From Gammaproteobacteria bacterium (GTDB lineage: Bacteria; Pseudomonadota; Gammaproteobacteria; VBWC01), in contig VBWC01000007.1 of assembly GCA_006218035.1 (NCBI GenBank), positions 17,715-81,714 of the forward strand: a stretch of 64,000 nt of DNA, written 5' to 3'. A program made the translations under genes and the position numbers. Of the stretch, positions 46,831-56,481 are shown one piece after another (within the stretch, counting starts at the first letter, position 1; each line of letters starts with the position of its first letter). Below the pieces are notes generated by a model. The model had not been told where the DNA came from and did not search any database. It saw only the letters and a list, made by a program, of their open reading frames with translations.

Positions 46831-48066
46831 GTGAGCCAATATTGCAATTTCGGGTTTTCTCGACGGTGGGCGGTCGTTACTGTTGCAGGGCTGCAACTGT
46901 CATGGGCTGCCGCTGTCCATGCGGATGAATGGATTTTTGCGCCGGCCGTCAGTACGTTCGCCGAATACGACGATAACCCGCAGCTTATCACCACCAGGCA
47001 TGACTCCAACACCGCGTTGATCCTGACTCCACGAGTTCGTGCGGCGCGCTACACGGATGTGACCAAGATCGACGTTGGCGCCGTGCTTAGTATCGCCAAT
47101 AACAACAACGACGTTATTGACGACGAATATTCGCAACGGGTGGTTTTTCGCGTGAATCAGAAAACAAGCCCGCTGAATACACTTGTGTTAGACGCCGATA
47201 TCAAGCGAGACACGTTGCGTCGCGACATCACGGGTGGTGGCGACGTAATTGCGGATACGCGTGCCGATATTGACAGCGGGCTGATCGTGAAGGACGTGAT
47301 GCGCAACCGATTACGATTCACACCGGCGTGGCGCCGCCAGCTGACACAACAAAGTACGCTGCGGCTGAGTTATGACCTGACCGACGTCACGTATTCCAAT
47401 GATTCGGGGACCGGGCTCGTCGAATATGTGCAGCATGCCGTGAGTACTGGTCTTGGTTATCAATTGACCGAGAGAAACAGTATTTTTGGCGCTTTGGGGT
47501 ATTCTGCGTATCGTCCCGAGAGCAACGATACAACGGACACCGTGACGCTGACCGGTGGTTTCGGACAATCGTTCACGGAAACGTCGGAAGGCAGTTTTTC
47601 GGTGGGGCTTCGAGACACTACGACGACGACCGGGTCAAAAACGGATAGTTCTACCGGGTTTGTCCTCAGAGGATGGTTCAATCAGCGTACTGAGACAGGC
47701 TCTGTGGCGGCAAACGTGGAGCGATCGGTTTCGCCAAGCGGGGTCGGCCGATTGCTGGAGGCCAGTCAGCTTGATTTTCAGTGGCGTAATCATGTGACAG
47801 AAAGGATGAGCACGCAGACCAAGGTCAGCGCGTATCGTACCGCAGAAGTGGACAACAGTTTGCCATCGTCATTACGCCGGTATGCCAGTCTGGAGCTGGG
47901 AGTATCCTGGGCACTGGCCAGGAATATTTATCTCGACTCGCTATATCGATTCCGCCGGCAGGGAACGGAGACTGTGAATTCTGCGGCAAACAGTAACGCG
48001 ATTTATTTTGGTATCAACTATGGAACCGTCGAGAATGAAAGATTCTCCGGGGCCCTGACCTACTAA
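46831..48066 (+). CDS. Outer-membrane beta-barrel protein of the EPS locus
   Basis: The 411-residue protein has a signal peptide (WAVVTVAGLQLSWAAAVHA) and then alternating strands typical of a barrel (FAPAVSTFAEYDDNPQL, LRLSYDLTDVTYSND, IYLDSLYRFRRQGTE, AIYFGINYG). Proteins like this follow the export gene in PEP-CTERM-type loci and are thought to aid polymer release. GTG 46831 is chosen as start; a TTG at 46795 is the alternative. Confidence 0.78.
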   Translation: MSQYCNFGFSRRWAVVTVAGLQLSWAAAVHADEWIFAPAVSTFAEYDDNPQLITTRHDSNTALILTPRVRAARYTDVTKIDVGAVLSIANNNNDVIDDEYSQRVVFRVNQKTSPLNTLVLDADIKRDTLRRDITGGGDVIADTRADIDSGLIVKDVMRNRLRFTPAWRRQLTQQSTLRLSYDLTDVTYSNDSGTGLVEYVQHAVSTGLGYQLTERNSIFGALGYSAYRPESNDTTDTVTLTGGFGQSFTETSEGSFSVGLRDTTTTTGSKTDSSTGFVLRGWFNQRTETGSVAANVERSVSPSGVGRLLEASQLDFQWRNHVTERMSTQTKVSAYRTAEVDNSLPSSLRRYASLELGVSWALARNIYLDSLYRFRRQGTETVNSAANSNAIYFGINYGTVENERFSGALTY

Positions 48067-48107
48067 GGGATCAACGTCTGACACATGCAATCCAGCCATC
48101 AAGAGTC

Positions 48108-49820
48108 ATGAACGTTCAAGCGCAAAAAAATATTATCCCGATAGGTGACTTCATGGGCATCCTGAGGCGCAGGAAGGTCCAGTTTGTCGTGCCCGTCATT
48201 ATAATTTCGGCAATCGCCGCCGCGCTCGCTTTCGGATTGCCGGCGGTATACCGGTCGGCGGCGACAATTTTGGTCGAGGCACAGGAAATTCCACACGAAC
48301 TCGTGCAGTCAACGGTGACGAGTTACGCTGCGGAGCGCATACAGGTTATTAGCCAGAGAATTATGACCCGTACAAATCTTTCGGAAATCGTTGAACGTTT
48401 TGATCTATTTCCTCAGGAAAGGGCTGAGGGAAAGAACGACGACATCATTCAGAAGATGCGCGAGAATATCAACGTGAGGATGGTGAGTGCCGACGTCGTC
48501 GATCCGCGTAGCGGCAGGTCCGGGCAAGCAACGATCGCCTTCGAATTATCCTTCGATAGTGTCAAGCCCGAGTCCGCGAGGGATGTGGCAAGCGAGTTGG
48601 CCTCGCTGTACTTAAGCGAGAATCAGAAGCTGCGTACCGAAAAAGCGGAGACCACTTCCGTCTTTCTGGCGGAGGAAGCAGACCGCTTGCGAAAGCAGAT
48701 CGCGGATTACGAAGAGAAACTGGCGTCATTCAAGGAAAAGAATGTTGGCCGTCTTCCTGAGCTCATGCAAATGAATCTGGATCTAATGAACCGTACTGAC
48801 CGCGAGCGAGAGGATACCGAGCGCCAGGTCGCCATGCTCCAGGAACGAAAGGCGTATCTCGAGTCTCAGCTTGCCCAGATCGAGCCGAACACGGGTACCA
48901 GCCCCGCCGCGAAGTTGCGCGATCTTCGCACCGAGTATTTGACTGCCGCAGCGCAATATTCGAAGGATCATCCACGGATAGGCAGGTTACGGCGAGAAAT
49001 CGAGGCTCTGGAAAAGCAGACAGGTTTTGTCGACGAGTCGCGTTTGATTGCCGATCAGGTGCTTGCCGTCAGGGCAGAGCTCTCCTCAGCACGGGAAAAA
49101 TACTCGGCTGACCATCCTACCGTTGCCAGGCTGGAAAAACAGCTTGCAAGTCTGGAGTCATCGCTGAAAGCGAGTGCGTCAGCTAACGGTGTGTTGACTG
49201 CTATTCCGCCGGATAATCCCGCCTATATTTCAATCCAGACCCAACTGGAGGCGGCGAATCTCAGTATCAGGTCCGAGATAGAAAAACGTGCGCGGGTCAA
49301 GGAGAAACTGGCGGAATATGAGAGCCGCCTGGTTCAGATTCCGCGGGTCGAGCAGGAGTATCTGCTGCTCAAAAGAGATTACGAAAGCGCTGTGGGTAAA
49401 TTTTCCGACATCAAGCAGAAGTTGCTGCAGGCGGAGATTGCCGAGCAGCTTGAGAAAGAAAGCAAAGGCGAGCGGTTTTCTCTGATTGATCCGCCGCAAT
49501 TACCCGATAAGCCGATTAAGCCGAACCGCCTGGGTATTTTCCTGCTGGGCATGCTGTTATCGCTCGGTGGTGGTTTAGGTATGGCGACGTTCGCCGAATA
49601 TACGGATAAAACAATTCATGGTGTGCGTTCGATTGTGAGTGTTCTGACGTCGCCGCCGTTAGCCATTATTCCGCGCTTTATATCACCTTCTTCGGTGGGT
49701 GGGAGTCGTCGTATCCCCTGGGTTATCGTCGGCTTGTCTGTATTGACGGTACTTCTGATCGCGGCATTACTCTACAGTATGATGGTGACCCCGGGTGATA
49801 CTCTCGTTGGACCTGAATAG
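48108..49820 (+). CDS. Polysaccharide chain-length determinant (Wzz/GumC family)
   Basis: The 570-residue inner-membrane protein has an N-terminal helix (FVVPVIIISAIAAALAFGLP), a long periplasmic coiled-coil region (about 150-450) and a Pro-rich motif (DPPQLPDKPIKPNRL) before a second helix (IFLLGMLLSLGGGLGMATF). A further helix sits near the end (VIVGLSVLTVLLIAALLYSM). It sets polymer length with the separate tyrosine kinase coded next. It lacks a fused kinase domain. Confidence 0.92.
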   Translation: MNVQAQKNIIPIGDFMGILRRRKVQFVVPVIIISAIAAALAFGLPAVYRSAATILVEAQEIPHELVQSTVTSYAAERIQVISQRIMTRTNLSEIVERFDLFPQERAEGKNDDIIQKMRENINVRMVSADVVDPRSGRSGQATIAFELSFDSVKPESARDVASELASLYLSENQKLRTEKAETTSVFLAEEADRLRKQIADYEEKLASFKEKNVGRLPELMQMNLDLMNRTDREREDTERQVAMLQERKAYLESQLAQIEPNTGTSPAAKLRDLRTEYLTAAAQYSKDHPRIGRLRREIEALEKQTGFVDESRLIADQVLAVRAELSSAREKYSADHPTVARLEKQLASLESSLKASASANGVLTAIPPDNPAYISIQTQLEAANLSIRSEIEKRARVKEKLAEYESRLVQIPRVEQEYLLLKRDYESAVGKFSDIKQKLLQAEIAEQLEKESKGERFSLIDPPQLPDKPIKPNRLGIFLLGMLLSLGGGLGMATFAEYTDKTIHGVRSIVSVLTSPPLAIIPRFISPSSVGGSRRIPWVIVGLSVLTVLLIAALLYSMMVTPGDTLVGPE

Positions 49821-49887
49821 TGAGGCGCCAAACCGGGTGAGTATCTAGATAGCTCGTTGGATTTGAGCGGATATGGGAGTGGTTTAG

Positions 49888-50682
49888 TTGGTGGATAAAT
49901 TTTCAAAAGCAATTGCCCGCGCTCGTGAGCAACGGATGCGTGTCGCCAACGATAGCAACCCGGCAACGAGCGTTACTGTTGGCGCGCGTGCGATTTCCAT
50001 AAAAACGCAGCCGGTATCTGCCGGTGTCCTGAAGCGGCATCATTTGATCACAGCGGATCCTGATGATGACCGTTTGTTTCCGTACAAGGTGCTGCGCACG
50101 CGTATCTGGCGAGAGATGCAGGAAAATAAGTGGAGTTCGCTTGCGGTTACCAGTGCGAAACCTGGGGAAGGCAAGACCGTCACCGCAATTAATCTCGGCA
50201 TTAGTCTTGCAATGATGGGGGAAGACTACACGGTAATCGTGATTGATCTGGATATGCGCAGACCCAACGTTAGCAAGTGTTTTGAAATTGTTCCTCAGCA
50301 CGGCATTGCGGATTACCTGCGGGGCGAAGTCACGATCGATGAGGTATTGATCGACCCGGGAATAGCCCGGCTCCTGATATTACCGGGCAACAAGGCAGTG
50401 TCCAAGTCGTCCGAGCTGCTTTCGTCGCGTCGTCTGAGCGCGTTGTTTCAGGAGTTGAAGGCGATTTATCCGGCGTCTATTGTGATCGTTGATCTCCCGC
50501 CCCTGTTGTCGACCGACGATGTGCTCGTGGTGTTGCCTCATGTGGATACCAGCGTGCTTGTCGTTGAAGACGGAAAGACGGGAACAGACGAGTTATCAAA
50601 GGCCGTGTCGATACTTCAGCAGATTAACTTCCTGGGCACGGTGCTTAACAAGGTTGATGTAATGGAAGGCAATTATTACTAG
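49888..50682 (+). CDS. XrtA-associated tyrosine autokinase (BY-kinase)
   Basis: The 264-residue cytoplasmic protein has Walker A TSAKPGEGKTVTAINL, Walker A' VIVIDLDMRRPN and Walker B VIVDLPPLLSTDD, the three motifs of bacterial tyrosine kinases. The short C-terminus ends Asn-Tyr-Tyr, the likely autophosphorylation site. It would act on the neighbouring chain-length protein. TTG (49888) or GTG (49891) is the start; both are in frame. Confidence 0.9.
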   Translation: MVDKFSKAIARAREQRMRVANDSNPATSVTVGARAISIKTQPVSAGVLKRHHLITADPDDDRLFPYKVLRTRIWREMQENKWSSLAVTSAKPGEGKTVTAINLGISLAMMGEDYTVIVIDLDMRRPNVSKCFEIVPQHGIADYLRGEVTIDEVLIDPGIARLLILPGNKAVSKSSELLSSRRLSALFQELKAIYPASIVIVDLPPLLSTDDVLVVLPHVDTSVLVVEDGKTGTDELSKAVSILQQINFLGTVLNKVDVMEGNYY

Positions 50683-50721
50683 GGCTATTGGCAGATCATT
50701 GATGGTTAGCAAGGTATAAAG

Positions 50722-51606
50722 ATGTACGAGGCATATTACAAATTCAAGGAAAAGCCGTTTTCGTTGTTACCGGACCCGGGCTTTCTTTATCTTAGCGAAA
50801 AGCACCGGCTTGCGATTGCGATGCTTGAATACGGCCTGATGAATCAGGCCGGGTTTACAGTGTTAACGGGTGAAATCGGCTCGGGAAAGACCACGCTGAT
50901 TCGGCAAATGCTCGAAAAAGCTGACGCAGCGTTAACGATGGGCCTTGTTTCCAACACGTATAGCTCGTTTGGCGAGTTGTTGAAATGGATTCTGCTGGCA
51001 TTCGATCTCGACTACCGGAACAAGGACAAAGTCGAGTTGTTTGATACGTTTTTTGAATTTGTGGTTAATGAGTATGCCATGAGCCGTAAGGTCGTTCTGA
51101 TTATTGATGAAGCACAGAACCTGAGCGAGAGCGCCCTCGAGGAGCTTCGCATGGTGTCGAACATCAATTCGGGGAAGGATCAGCTTATTCAGATCATTCT
51201 CGTCGGACAGCCGGAACTTCGGGATCGCTTGCGCCGGCCTGAGCTGACGCAATTTGCGCAGAGAATCGCGGTGGATTATCACTTGCAACCGCTTGGGATC
51301 CAGGAAACCGCAGAATATATACGCCACCGCTTGTCGTCTGCCGGTGGCGACGTAAATCTGTTTGATGCTGCCGCTTGCGTCGCGATCTTTTATTACACTC
51401 GAGGCACGCCGCGCCTGATTAACGTTCTTTGCGACGCCGCTCTGGTTTGCGGCTTCGCGGACGAAAGGACAAAAATAGACGCGGATCTTGTCCATGATGT
51501 TGTGCGGGATAAGACCCTTGGCGGTATCGTTCCGGTCTGGGAGTATCGCGAGGACAGAAGTGATGTGGTTGTGGATTTGCGCGCGGAAAAGAAAAAGCTG
51601 CCTTAG
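50722..51606 (+). CDS. XrtA-locus ExeA-like secretion ATPase
   Basis: The 294-residue protein starts MYEAYYKFKEKPFSLLPDP, has Walker A GEIGSGKTTLIRQ and Walker B VVLIIDEAQNLSE, and matches the PEP-CTERM locus subfamily in length. It may power EPS assembly at the envelope. It is 39 bases after the tyrosine kinase. It is a paralogue of the longer ATPase at 43725, from which it has clearly diverged. Confidence 0.92.
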   Translation: MYEAYYKFKEKPFSLLPDPGFLYLSEKHRLAIAMLEYGLMNQAGFTVLTGEIGSGKTTLIRQMLEKADAALTMGLVSNTYSSFGELLKWILLAFDLDYRNKDKVELFDTFFEFVVNEYAMSRKVVLIIDEAQNLSESALEELRMVSNINSGKDQLIQIILVGQPELRDRLRRPELTQFAQRIAVDYHLQPLGIQETAEYIRHRLSSAGGDVNLFDAAACVAIFYYTRGTPRLINVLCDAALVCGFADERTKIDADLVHDVVRDKTLGGIVPVWEYREDRSDVVVDLRAEKKKLP

Positions 51607-51806
51607 CAGGCCAAGCCGTAATTGATAATATTTTATTTAAAGTAAGTGCGGACCAATATTTGGTGAGAAAGATAAGTAATTCGTTGGCTTCCCTTTAGGA
51701 GCACAAAGAATAAGCGACTTTTTAGGATCATTTGTCGTGCGGATGGTTGTCCGCGCTGAGCATGTCAAATGAGAGACGGAATTAGCGAGACTTGGAGAAA
51801 CAACAG

Positions 51807-52580
51807 GTGAAAGTAGTAATACTCGCAGGTGGCTACGGTACGCGTATAAGTGAGGAGACCCAGCTTAAGCCGAAACCGATGGTCGAGATCGGCGGCAAGC
51901 CGATACTCTGGCACATAATGAAGATCTATTCGGCATATGGCCTGAATGATTTCATTATTTGTTGCGGTTATAAGGGATATGTAATCAAGGAATATTTTGC
52001 CAATTATCTCCTCCATATGTCTGACGTCACGCTGGATATCAAAAACAGCAAAATGGAGATTCATCACAATAGTGCTGAGCCATGGAAAGTGACCTTGGTG
52101 GATACTGGTGACGGAACGGGGACCGGCGGACGTTTAAGGCGTGTGAAGAAATTTCTCGACAACGAAACGTTTTGTATGACGTACGGTGATGGCGTTATCG
52201 ATGTAGATATAAATGAACTTATTAACTTTCATAAGGTGCAAAATACACTCGCCACGCTGACCGCAGTGCAGCCGCCCGGAAGATACGGCGCGTTTAGTTT
52301 ATCCGGTGACCAGGAAAGAATCGCTCATTTTAGGGAGAAGCCAAAAGGAGACGGCGCATGGGTTAATGGCGGATTCTTTGTGCTTGAGCCCGCTGCGGTT
52401 GACTATATTCAAGGTGACGATGTTTTTTGGGAGAAAGAGCCGCTATCAAACCTGGCAGAAAATGGCATGCTGGCTGCGTATAAGCACTCAGGTTATTGGC
52501 AAGCTATGGATACTCTCAGGGACAAGAACGTTCTCGAGGACCTGTGGGCTTCGGGCTGCGCGCCTTGGAAAGTATGGTGA
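51807..52580 (+). CDS. rfbF: Glucose-1-phosphate cytidylyltransferase
   Basis: The 257-residue enzyme makes CDP-glucose from CTP and glucose-1-phosphate. The family start [20 protein letters not shown], then [18 protein letters not shown] and [14 protein letters not shown] are intact. GTG 51807 lies 8 bases after GGAGA and gives exactly the usual family length; the in-frame TTG at 51792 is less likely. It starts the deoxysugar block with rfbG. Confidence 0.95.
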   Translation: MKVVILAGGYGTRISEETQLKPKPMVEIGGKPILWHIMKIYSAYGLNDFIICCGYKGYVIKEYFANYLLHMSDVTLDIKNSKMEIHHNSAEPWKVTLVDTGDGTGTGGRLRRVKKFLDNETFCMTYGDGVIDVDINELINFHKVQNTLATLTAVQPPGRYGAFSLSGDQERIAHFREKPKGDGAWVNGGFFVLEPAAVDYIQGDDVFWEKEPLSNLAENGMLAAYKHSGYWQAMDTLRDKNVLEDLWASGCAPWKVW

Positions 52581-52588
52581 TAAATATA

Positions 52589-53677
52589 ATGGACGAGTTC
52601 TGGGTTAATAAAAAGGTTCTTCTAACGGGGCATACTGGTTTTAAAGGTGGCTGGATGTCGTTATGGTTGCAGCAGTTGGGCGCGAAAGTCGTCGGATTTT
52701 CTCTGGAACCACCGACGAATCCGTCTCTCTTCGAAGTGGCCAATGTCGCTGATGGTATGGAGTCTGTTGTTGGCGATATCCGACATTACAATCAGCTCGA
52801 AAAAGTTATTTCAGAGTTCCAGCCTGAAATCGTGATTCATATGGCAGCGCAGGCGCTAGTTCGTAATTCTTACGACGAACCTTTACAGACGTATGCGACC
52901 AACGTAATGGGCACCGTGAATTTATTAGAAGTGATTCGTAAGTTAGGCGGTGTTAAGGTTTTTTTAAACATAACAAGCGACAAATGCTACGAGAATAAAG
53001 AATGGGTATGGGGTTACCGGGAGGGTGAACCCCTTGGAGGGCGGGATCCTTATTCCAATAGTAAAGCGTGTTCTGAACTGGTCACGTCGGCATATCGCGA
53101 CTCTTTCTTTGCAGGTGGTGTTCGTGGTGAGAATAGAGTTGCAGTAGCAACTGCTCGGGCAGGTAACGTTATAGGTGGCGGAGATTGGGCAAAAGATCGC
53201 TTAGTCCCGGATATTATGAAGGCTATAGTAGAGGGGCGGCCAGTTGAGATACGTAATCCCGCGTCCATTAGACCTTGGCAACATGTGCTTGACCCACTGG
53301 CTGGCTACATGACATTGATCCGGAAATTGTGGACGGATGGTGAAGGTTTCGCTGGGGCATGGAATTTCGGGCCTAAAGAAGATAATGCGAGGCCCGTTTC
53401 CTGGATTGTTGAGCGGATGATAAAATTGTGGGGACAAGGTGCCTCATGGAAAATGGATCGAGGTAAACATGCCCATGAAGCAAGATATCTTAAGTTAGAC
53501 TGCTCTAAGTCCAAAGCCGATCTTGGTTATTCTCCGCAACTAACTCTGGCTGCTTCTCTTGATTGGGTCGTTGAATGGCTTCAAGCATATCAGAATGGCT
53601 CAAATATGCGTCAATTTACCTTGGGGCAGATTTCAAGTTATGAGTCGTTGAGCAATCAGAGTCAGGAGTCAGTCTGA
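52589..53677 (+). CDS. rfbG: CDP-glucose 4,6-dehydratase
   Basis: The 362-residue SDR enzyme makes CDP-4-keto-6-deoxyglucose. It has the NAD motif LTGHTGFKGGW, the active-site YSNSK within GRDPYSNSKACSELV, and VIGGGDWAKDRLVPD. The ATG at 52589 gives the usual length; an ATG at 52574 overlapping the rfbF stop is possible. A C-methyltransferase gene, not the rfbH 3-dehydratase, follows. Confidence 0.94.
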   Translation: MDEFWVNKKVLLTGHTGFKGGWMSLWLQQLGAKVVGFSLEPPTNPSLFEVANVADGMESVVGDIRHYNQLEKVISEFQPEIVIHMAAQALVRNSYDEPLQTYATNVMGTVNLLEVIRKLGGVKVFLNITSDKCYENKEWVWGYREGEPLGGRDPYSNSKACSELVTSAYRDSFFAGGVRGENRVAVATARAGNVIGGGDWAKDRLVPDIMKAIVEGRPVEIRNPASIRPWQHVLDPLAGYMTLIRKLWTDGEGFAGAWNFGPKEDNARPVSWIVERMIKLWGQGASWKMDRGKHAHEARYLKLDCSKSKADLGYSPQLTLAASLDWVVEWLQAYQNGSNMRQFTLGQISSYESLSNQSQESV

Positions 53678-53796
53678 TTGGCATCTGGCGATACTAACTT
53701 TATTCATGCCGCCGTGCGGAGCCGGATATCAAGTTATATTTTGGTAAATAAGCGCCGCATCCTGTCGATCTTATCGATTATAAAAGAGAACGTATT

Positions 53797-55038
53797 ATGA
53801 CTCAAAACAAGAGTGCCTGCAGGTTCTGCGATTCTTCTTTGGAACACAGTTTTGCGGATTTAGGTATGTCGCCGCTATCCAATTCTTACCTTAAGACTGA
53901 GCAGATCAATATGATGGAGCCGTTTTTTCCGCTGCACGCATACGTGTGCAAGTCTTGTTTTCTGGTGCAGTTGGAGGAATATCAGAGCCCTGACGAAATC
54001 TTCAGTGATTATGCTTATTTCTCATCGTACTCGGAAAGTTGGTTACGGCATGCCAAGAGCTACGTGGAAAAAATGGTGTTGCGCTTTAAGCTCGGTGTTA
54101 ACTCCCAGGTGGTTGAGATTGCCAGTAACGATGGGTACTTGCTTCAGTATTTTGTTGAAAGAGATGTTCCTGTTCTAGGCGTGGAGCCAGCTGCCAATGT
54201 CGCAGAGGTTGCAAGGGACAAGGGCGTTGAAACAATAGTAAAATTTTTCGGGGTGCAAACCGCAAGGGAGCTGGCCCAGGATAACAGGAAAGCGGATCTG
54301 ATAGCGGGAAATAACGTTCTCGCCCATGTTCCGGATATTAATGATTTTGTTAAAGGTTTGTCGATCCTGTTAAAGGATAATGGGGTAATAACTATGGAGT
54401 TCCCGCACCTGGCGAGGCTAATGGCGGAAACCCAGTTTGATACGATTTATCATGAGCATTTTTCGTATCTTTCACTCATTGCCGTAGAAAAGATTTTTGC
54501 TGCACATGGCCTTGTAATTTTTGATGTAGAAGAACTGCCGACCCATGGTGGGTCTCTGCGTATCTACGCCTGTCACAGTGGTAGTCGGCTAGATGAGGTA
54601 GGTTCCACCGTAGTGGACCTGCGAAACTATGAATTTGAGCAAGGTTTGGCAGTGATCGAGACATATGACAAATTTGCTGAGCAAGTAAAGGAAGCTAAAC
54701 GTAAACTGCTCGAGTTTTTGATTCGAGAAAAACGAAGTGGTAAATCCATTGTCGCTTACGGTGCTGCAGCAAAAGGTAATACGTTGTTGAATTATTGTGG
54801 TGTGCGAACAGATTTTATTGAATATGCCGTTGATCGTAGCCGTTACAAGCAGGGGATGTATTTGCCAGGCACGCATATTCCAATTTATTCGCCAGATAAA
54901 ATTAAAGAAACCCGTCCGGACTATATTCTGATTTTGCCATGGAATTTGAAAAATGAAATTATGGAGCAGATGGCCTACGTTAGGGAGTGGGGTGGCAAGT
55001 TTGTAACCCCGATACCAGAAGTTACCGTGTACCAATGA
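53797..55038 (+). CDS. NDP-hexose C-methyltransferase (TylC3-like)
   Basis: The 413-residue protein has an N-terminal zinc motif (CRFC ... CKSC), a SAM-binding fold (VVEIASNDGYLLQYF), the catalytic YHEHFSYLS segment and a C-terminal Rossmann-like domain (SIVAYGAAAKGNTLLNYC). This is the layout of sugar C-3 methyltransferases that act on 4-keto-6-deoxysugars. With rfbF and rfbG it implies a branched CDP-sugar. The stop overlaps the epimerase start. Confidence 0.88.
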   Translation: MTQNKSACRFCDSSLEHSFADLGMSPLSNSYLKTEQINMMEPFFPLHAYVCKSCFLVQLEEYQSPDEIFSDYAYFSSYSESWLRHAKSYVEKMVLRFKLGVNSQVVEIASNDGYLLQYFVERDVPVLGVEPAANVAEVARDKGVETIVKFFGVQTARELAQDNRKADLIAGNNVLAHVPDINDFVKGLSILLKDNGVITMEFPHLARLMAETQFDTIYHEHFSYLSLIAVEKIFAAHGLVIFDVEELPTHGGSLRIYACHSGSRLDEVGSTVVDLRNYEFEQGLAVIETYDKFAEQVKEAKRKLLEFLIREKRSGKSIVAYGAAAKGNTLLNYCGVRTDFIEYAVDRSRYKQGMYLPGTHIPIYSPDKIKETRPDYILILPWNLKNEIMEQMAYVREWGGKFVTPIPEVTVYQ

Positions 55039-55568
55039 TATTTCAGGAAACAGCATTAAAGGGAGTTTTTATTATTGAGCCTGAGATTATCGGTGATGAA
55101 CGAGGGTTCTTTGCGCGAACATGGTGCGAACGTGAGTTTAAGGAGAAAGGGCTAAATCCTCATTTGGTGCAAGCCAATATTTCATACAACAAAAAAAAAG
55201 GAACCTTGAGAGGTATGCATTATCAGGCAGCACCCTTTGAAGAAACAAAATTGGTGCGATGTGCCAGGGGCGCCATGTATGACGTCGTTATTGATCTACG
55301 AGTTGATTCGACAACTTACTTACGATGGTGTGCGGTTGAGCTTGATGCGGAAAACTACAAGATGGTGTACATACCGGCTGGCTTTGCCCATGGCTTTCAG
55401 ACGACAGAAGATCATACCGAGGTGTTATATCAAATGTCGACAAATTATGTACCAGAGGCGTCGCGGGGAGTGCGATGGAACGACCCGGCGTTTGGAATAG
55501 TATGGCCCGTTGCCGAAAGCAGGTTAGTGTCCGACAAAGATAATAACTGGCCGGATTTCAGTGAATAG
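55035..55568 (+). CDS. rfbC: dTDP-4-dehydrorhamnose 3,5-epimerase-like (RmlC/RfbC family)
   Basis: The 177-residue cupin has the catalytic His in GTLRGMHYQAAP, then KLVRCARGAMYDVVIDLR and YIPAGFAHGFQTTED. It would epimerise C3 and/or C5 of the 4-keto sugar made by RfbG, here probably CDP-linked rather than dTDP-linked. The ATG overlaps the upstream stop (ATGA), so the methyltransferase and epimerase are coupled. Confidence 0.92.
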   Translation: MIFQETALKGVFIIEPEIIGDERGFFARTWCEREFKEKGLNPHLVQANISYNKKKGTLRGMHYQAAPFEETKLVRCARGAMYDVVIDLRVDSTTYLRWCAVELDAENYKMVYIPAGFAHGFQTTEDHTEVLYQMSTNYVPEASRGVRWNDPAFGIVWPVAESRLVSDKDNNWPDFSE

Positions 55569-55607
55569 CGACCCTTTGCCACGATTGAAATTTCTATTGA
55601 GAATGAT

Positions 55608-56444
55608 ATGACTATTGACCCTGACAAGCTGCCAGTCACCGTAATCGAGGGATCGCGTTCCTGGCAACTGATAAATTTCGCTGAGCTGAAAGCTTACCGG
55701 GATTTGGCCTACTTTCTGGTATGGCGTGATATTACCGTTATGTATGCCCAGACGATACTGGGCGTCGCGTGGGCGATTATCCAGCCGCTTGTTCAAATAG
55801 CGCTTTTTTCGATTATCTTTGGCAAGATCGCGAAAATACCTACCGGGGATATCCCGTATGTATTGTTTGCAACGGTCGCGATCATTCCGTGGACATATAT
55901 CTCGACGTCAATGATGCAGTCGAGCCAGAGTCTGGTAGCGAACCAGCATATGCTGGGTAAGATCTATTTCCCGAGATTATTGTTTCCGATGACGCCGATA
56001 ATCGCGCAGCTTCTTAACTTCGGCATATCGATTATTCTGCTTGTCGCTATCATGATTTACTACCAGGTAACACCGACCTGGAATCTGGCCTATCTGCCAA
56101 TATTTATCCTAATGATGATGTTGATTCCGGCTGGCGGCGGACTATGGTTGTCGGCGTTAGCCATTAGATATCGCGACGTAAAGTTTGCAATGCAATACGT
56201 TATTCAGATGCTGATGTATACAGCGCCAATTATCTACTCTGCCTCCAGTATTCCGGAGCAGTACCGGATATTTTATTCGTTGAACCCGATTGTCGGTGTT
56301 ATAGAGGGGTTCCGGGCTTCTCTATTGGGGGCGGATATTCCGTGGCTTTATGTAGCGCCAGGCATGGTAACCGCCATATTGCTGTTTGTGACCGGAGCGA
56401 TCTATTTCAAAAGAATGGAACGCGTATTCGCCGATGTTATTTAG
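55608..56444 (+). CDS. wzm: Polysaccharide ABC transporter permease (Wzm)
   Basis: The 278-residue membrane protein has an N-terminal amphipathic stretch and six hydrophobic segments, with family marks WRDITVMYAQTILGVAWAII, WTYISTSMMQSSQSLV and NPIVGVIEGFRASLLG. It forms the channel for export of lipid-linked glycan with the ATPase coded next. Having both Wzm/Wzt and the EPS machinery here suggests either two polymers or one combined locus. Confidence 0.93.
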   Translation: MTIDPDKLPVTVIEGSRSWQLINFAELKAYRDLAYFLVWRDITVMYAQTILGVAWAIIQPLVQIALFSIIFGKIAKIPTGDIPYVLFATVAIIPWTYISTSMMQSSQSLVANQHMLGKIYFPRLLFPMTPIIAQLLNFGISIILLVAIMIYYQVTPTWNLAYLPIFILMMMLIPAGGGLWLSALAIRYRDVKFAMQYVIQMLMYTAPIIYSASSIPEQYRIFYSLNPIVGVIEGFRASLLGADIPWLYVAPGMVTAILLFVTGAIYFKRMERVFADVI

Positions 56445-56481
56445 CGCCACGTATTATTCTCTCTAAAAGATCATTGTAAAC

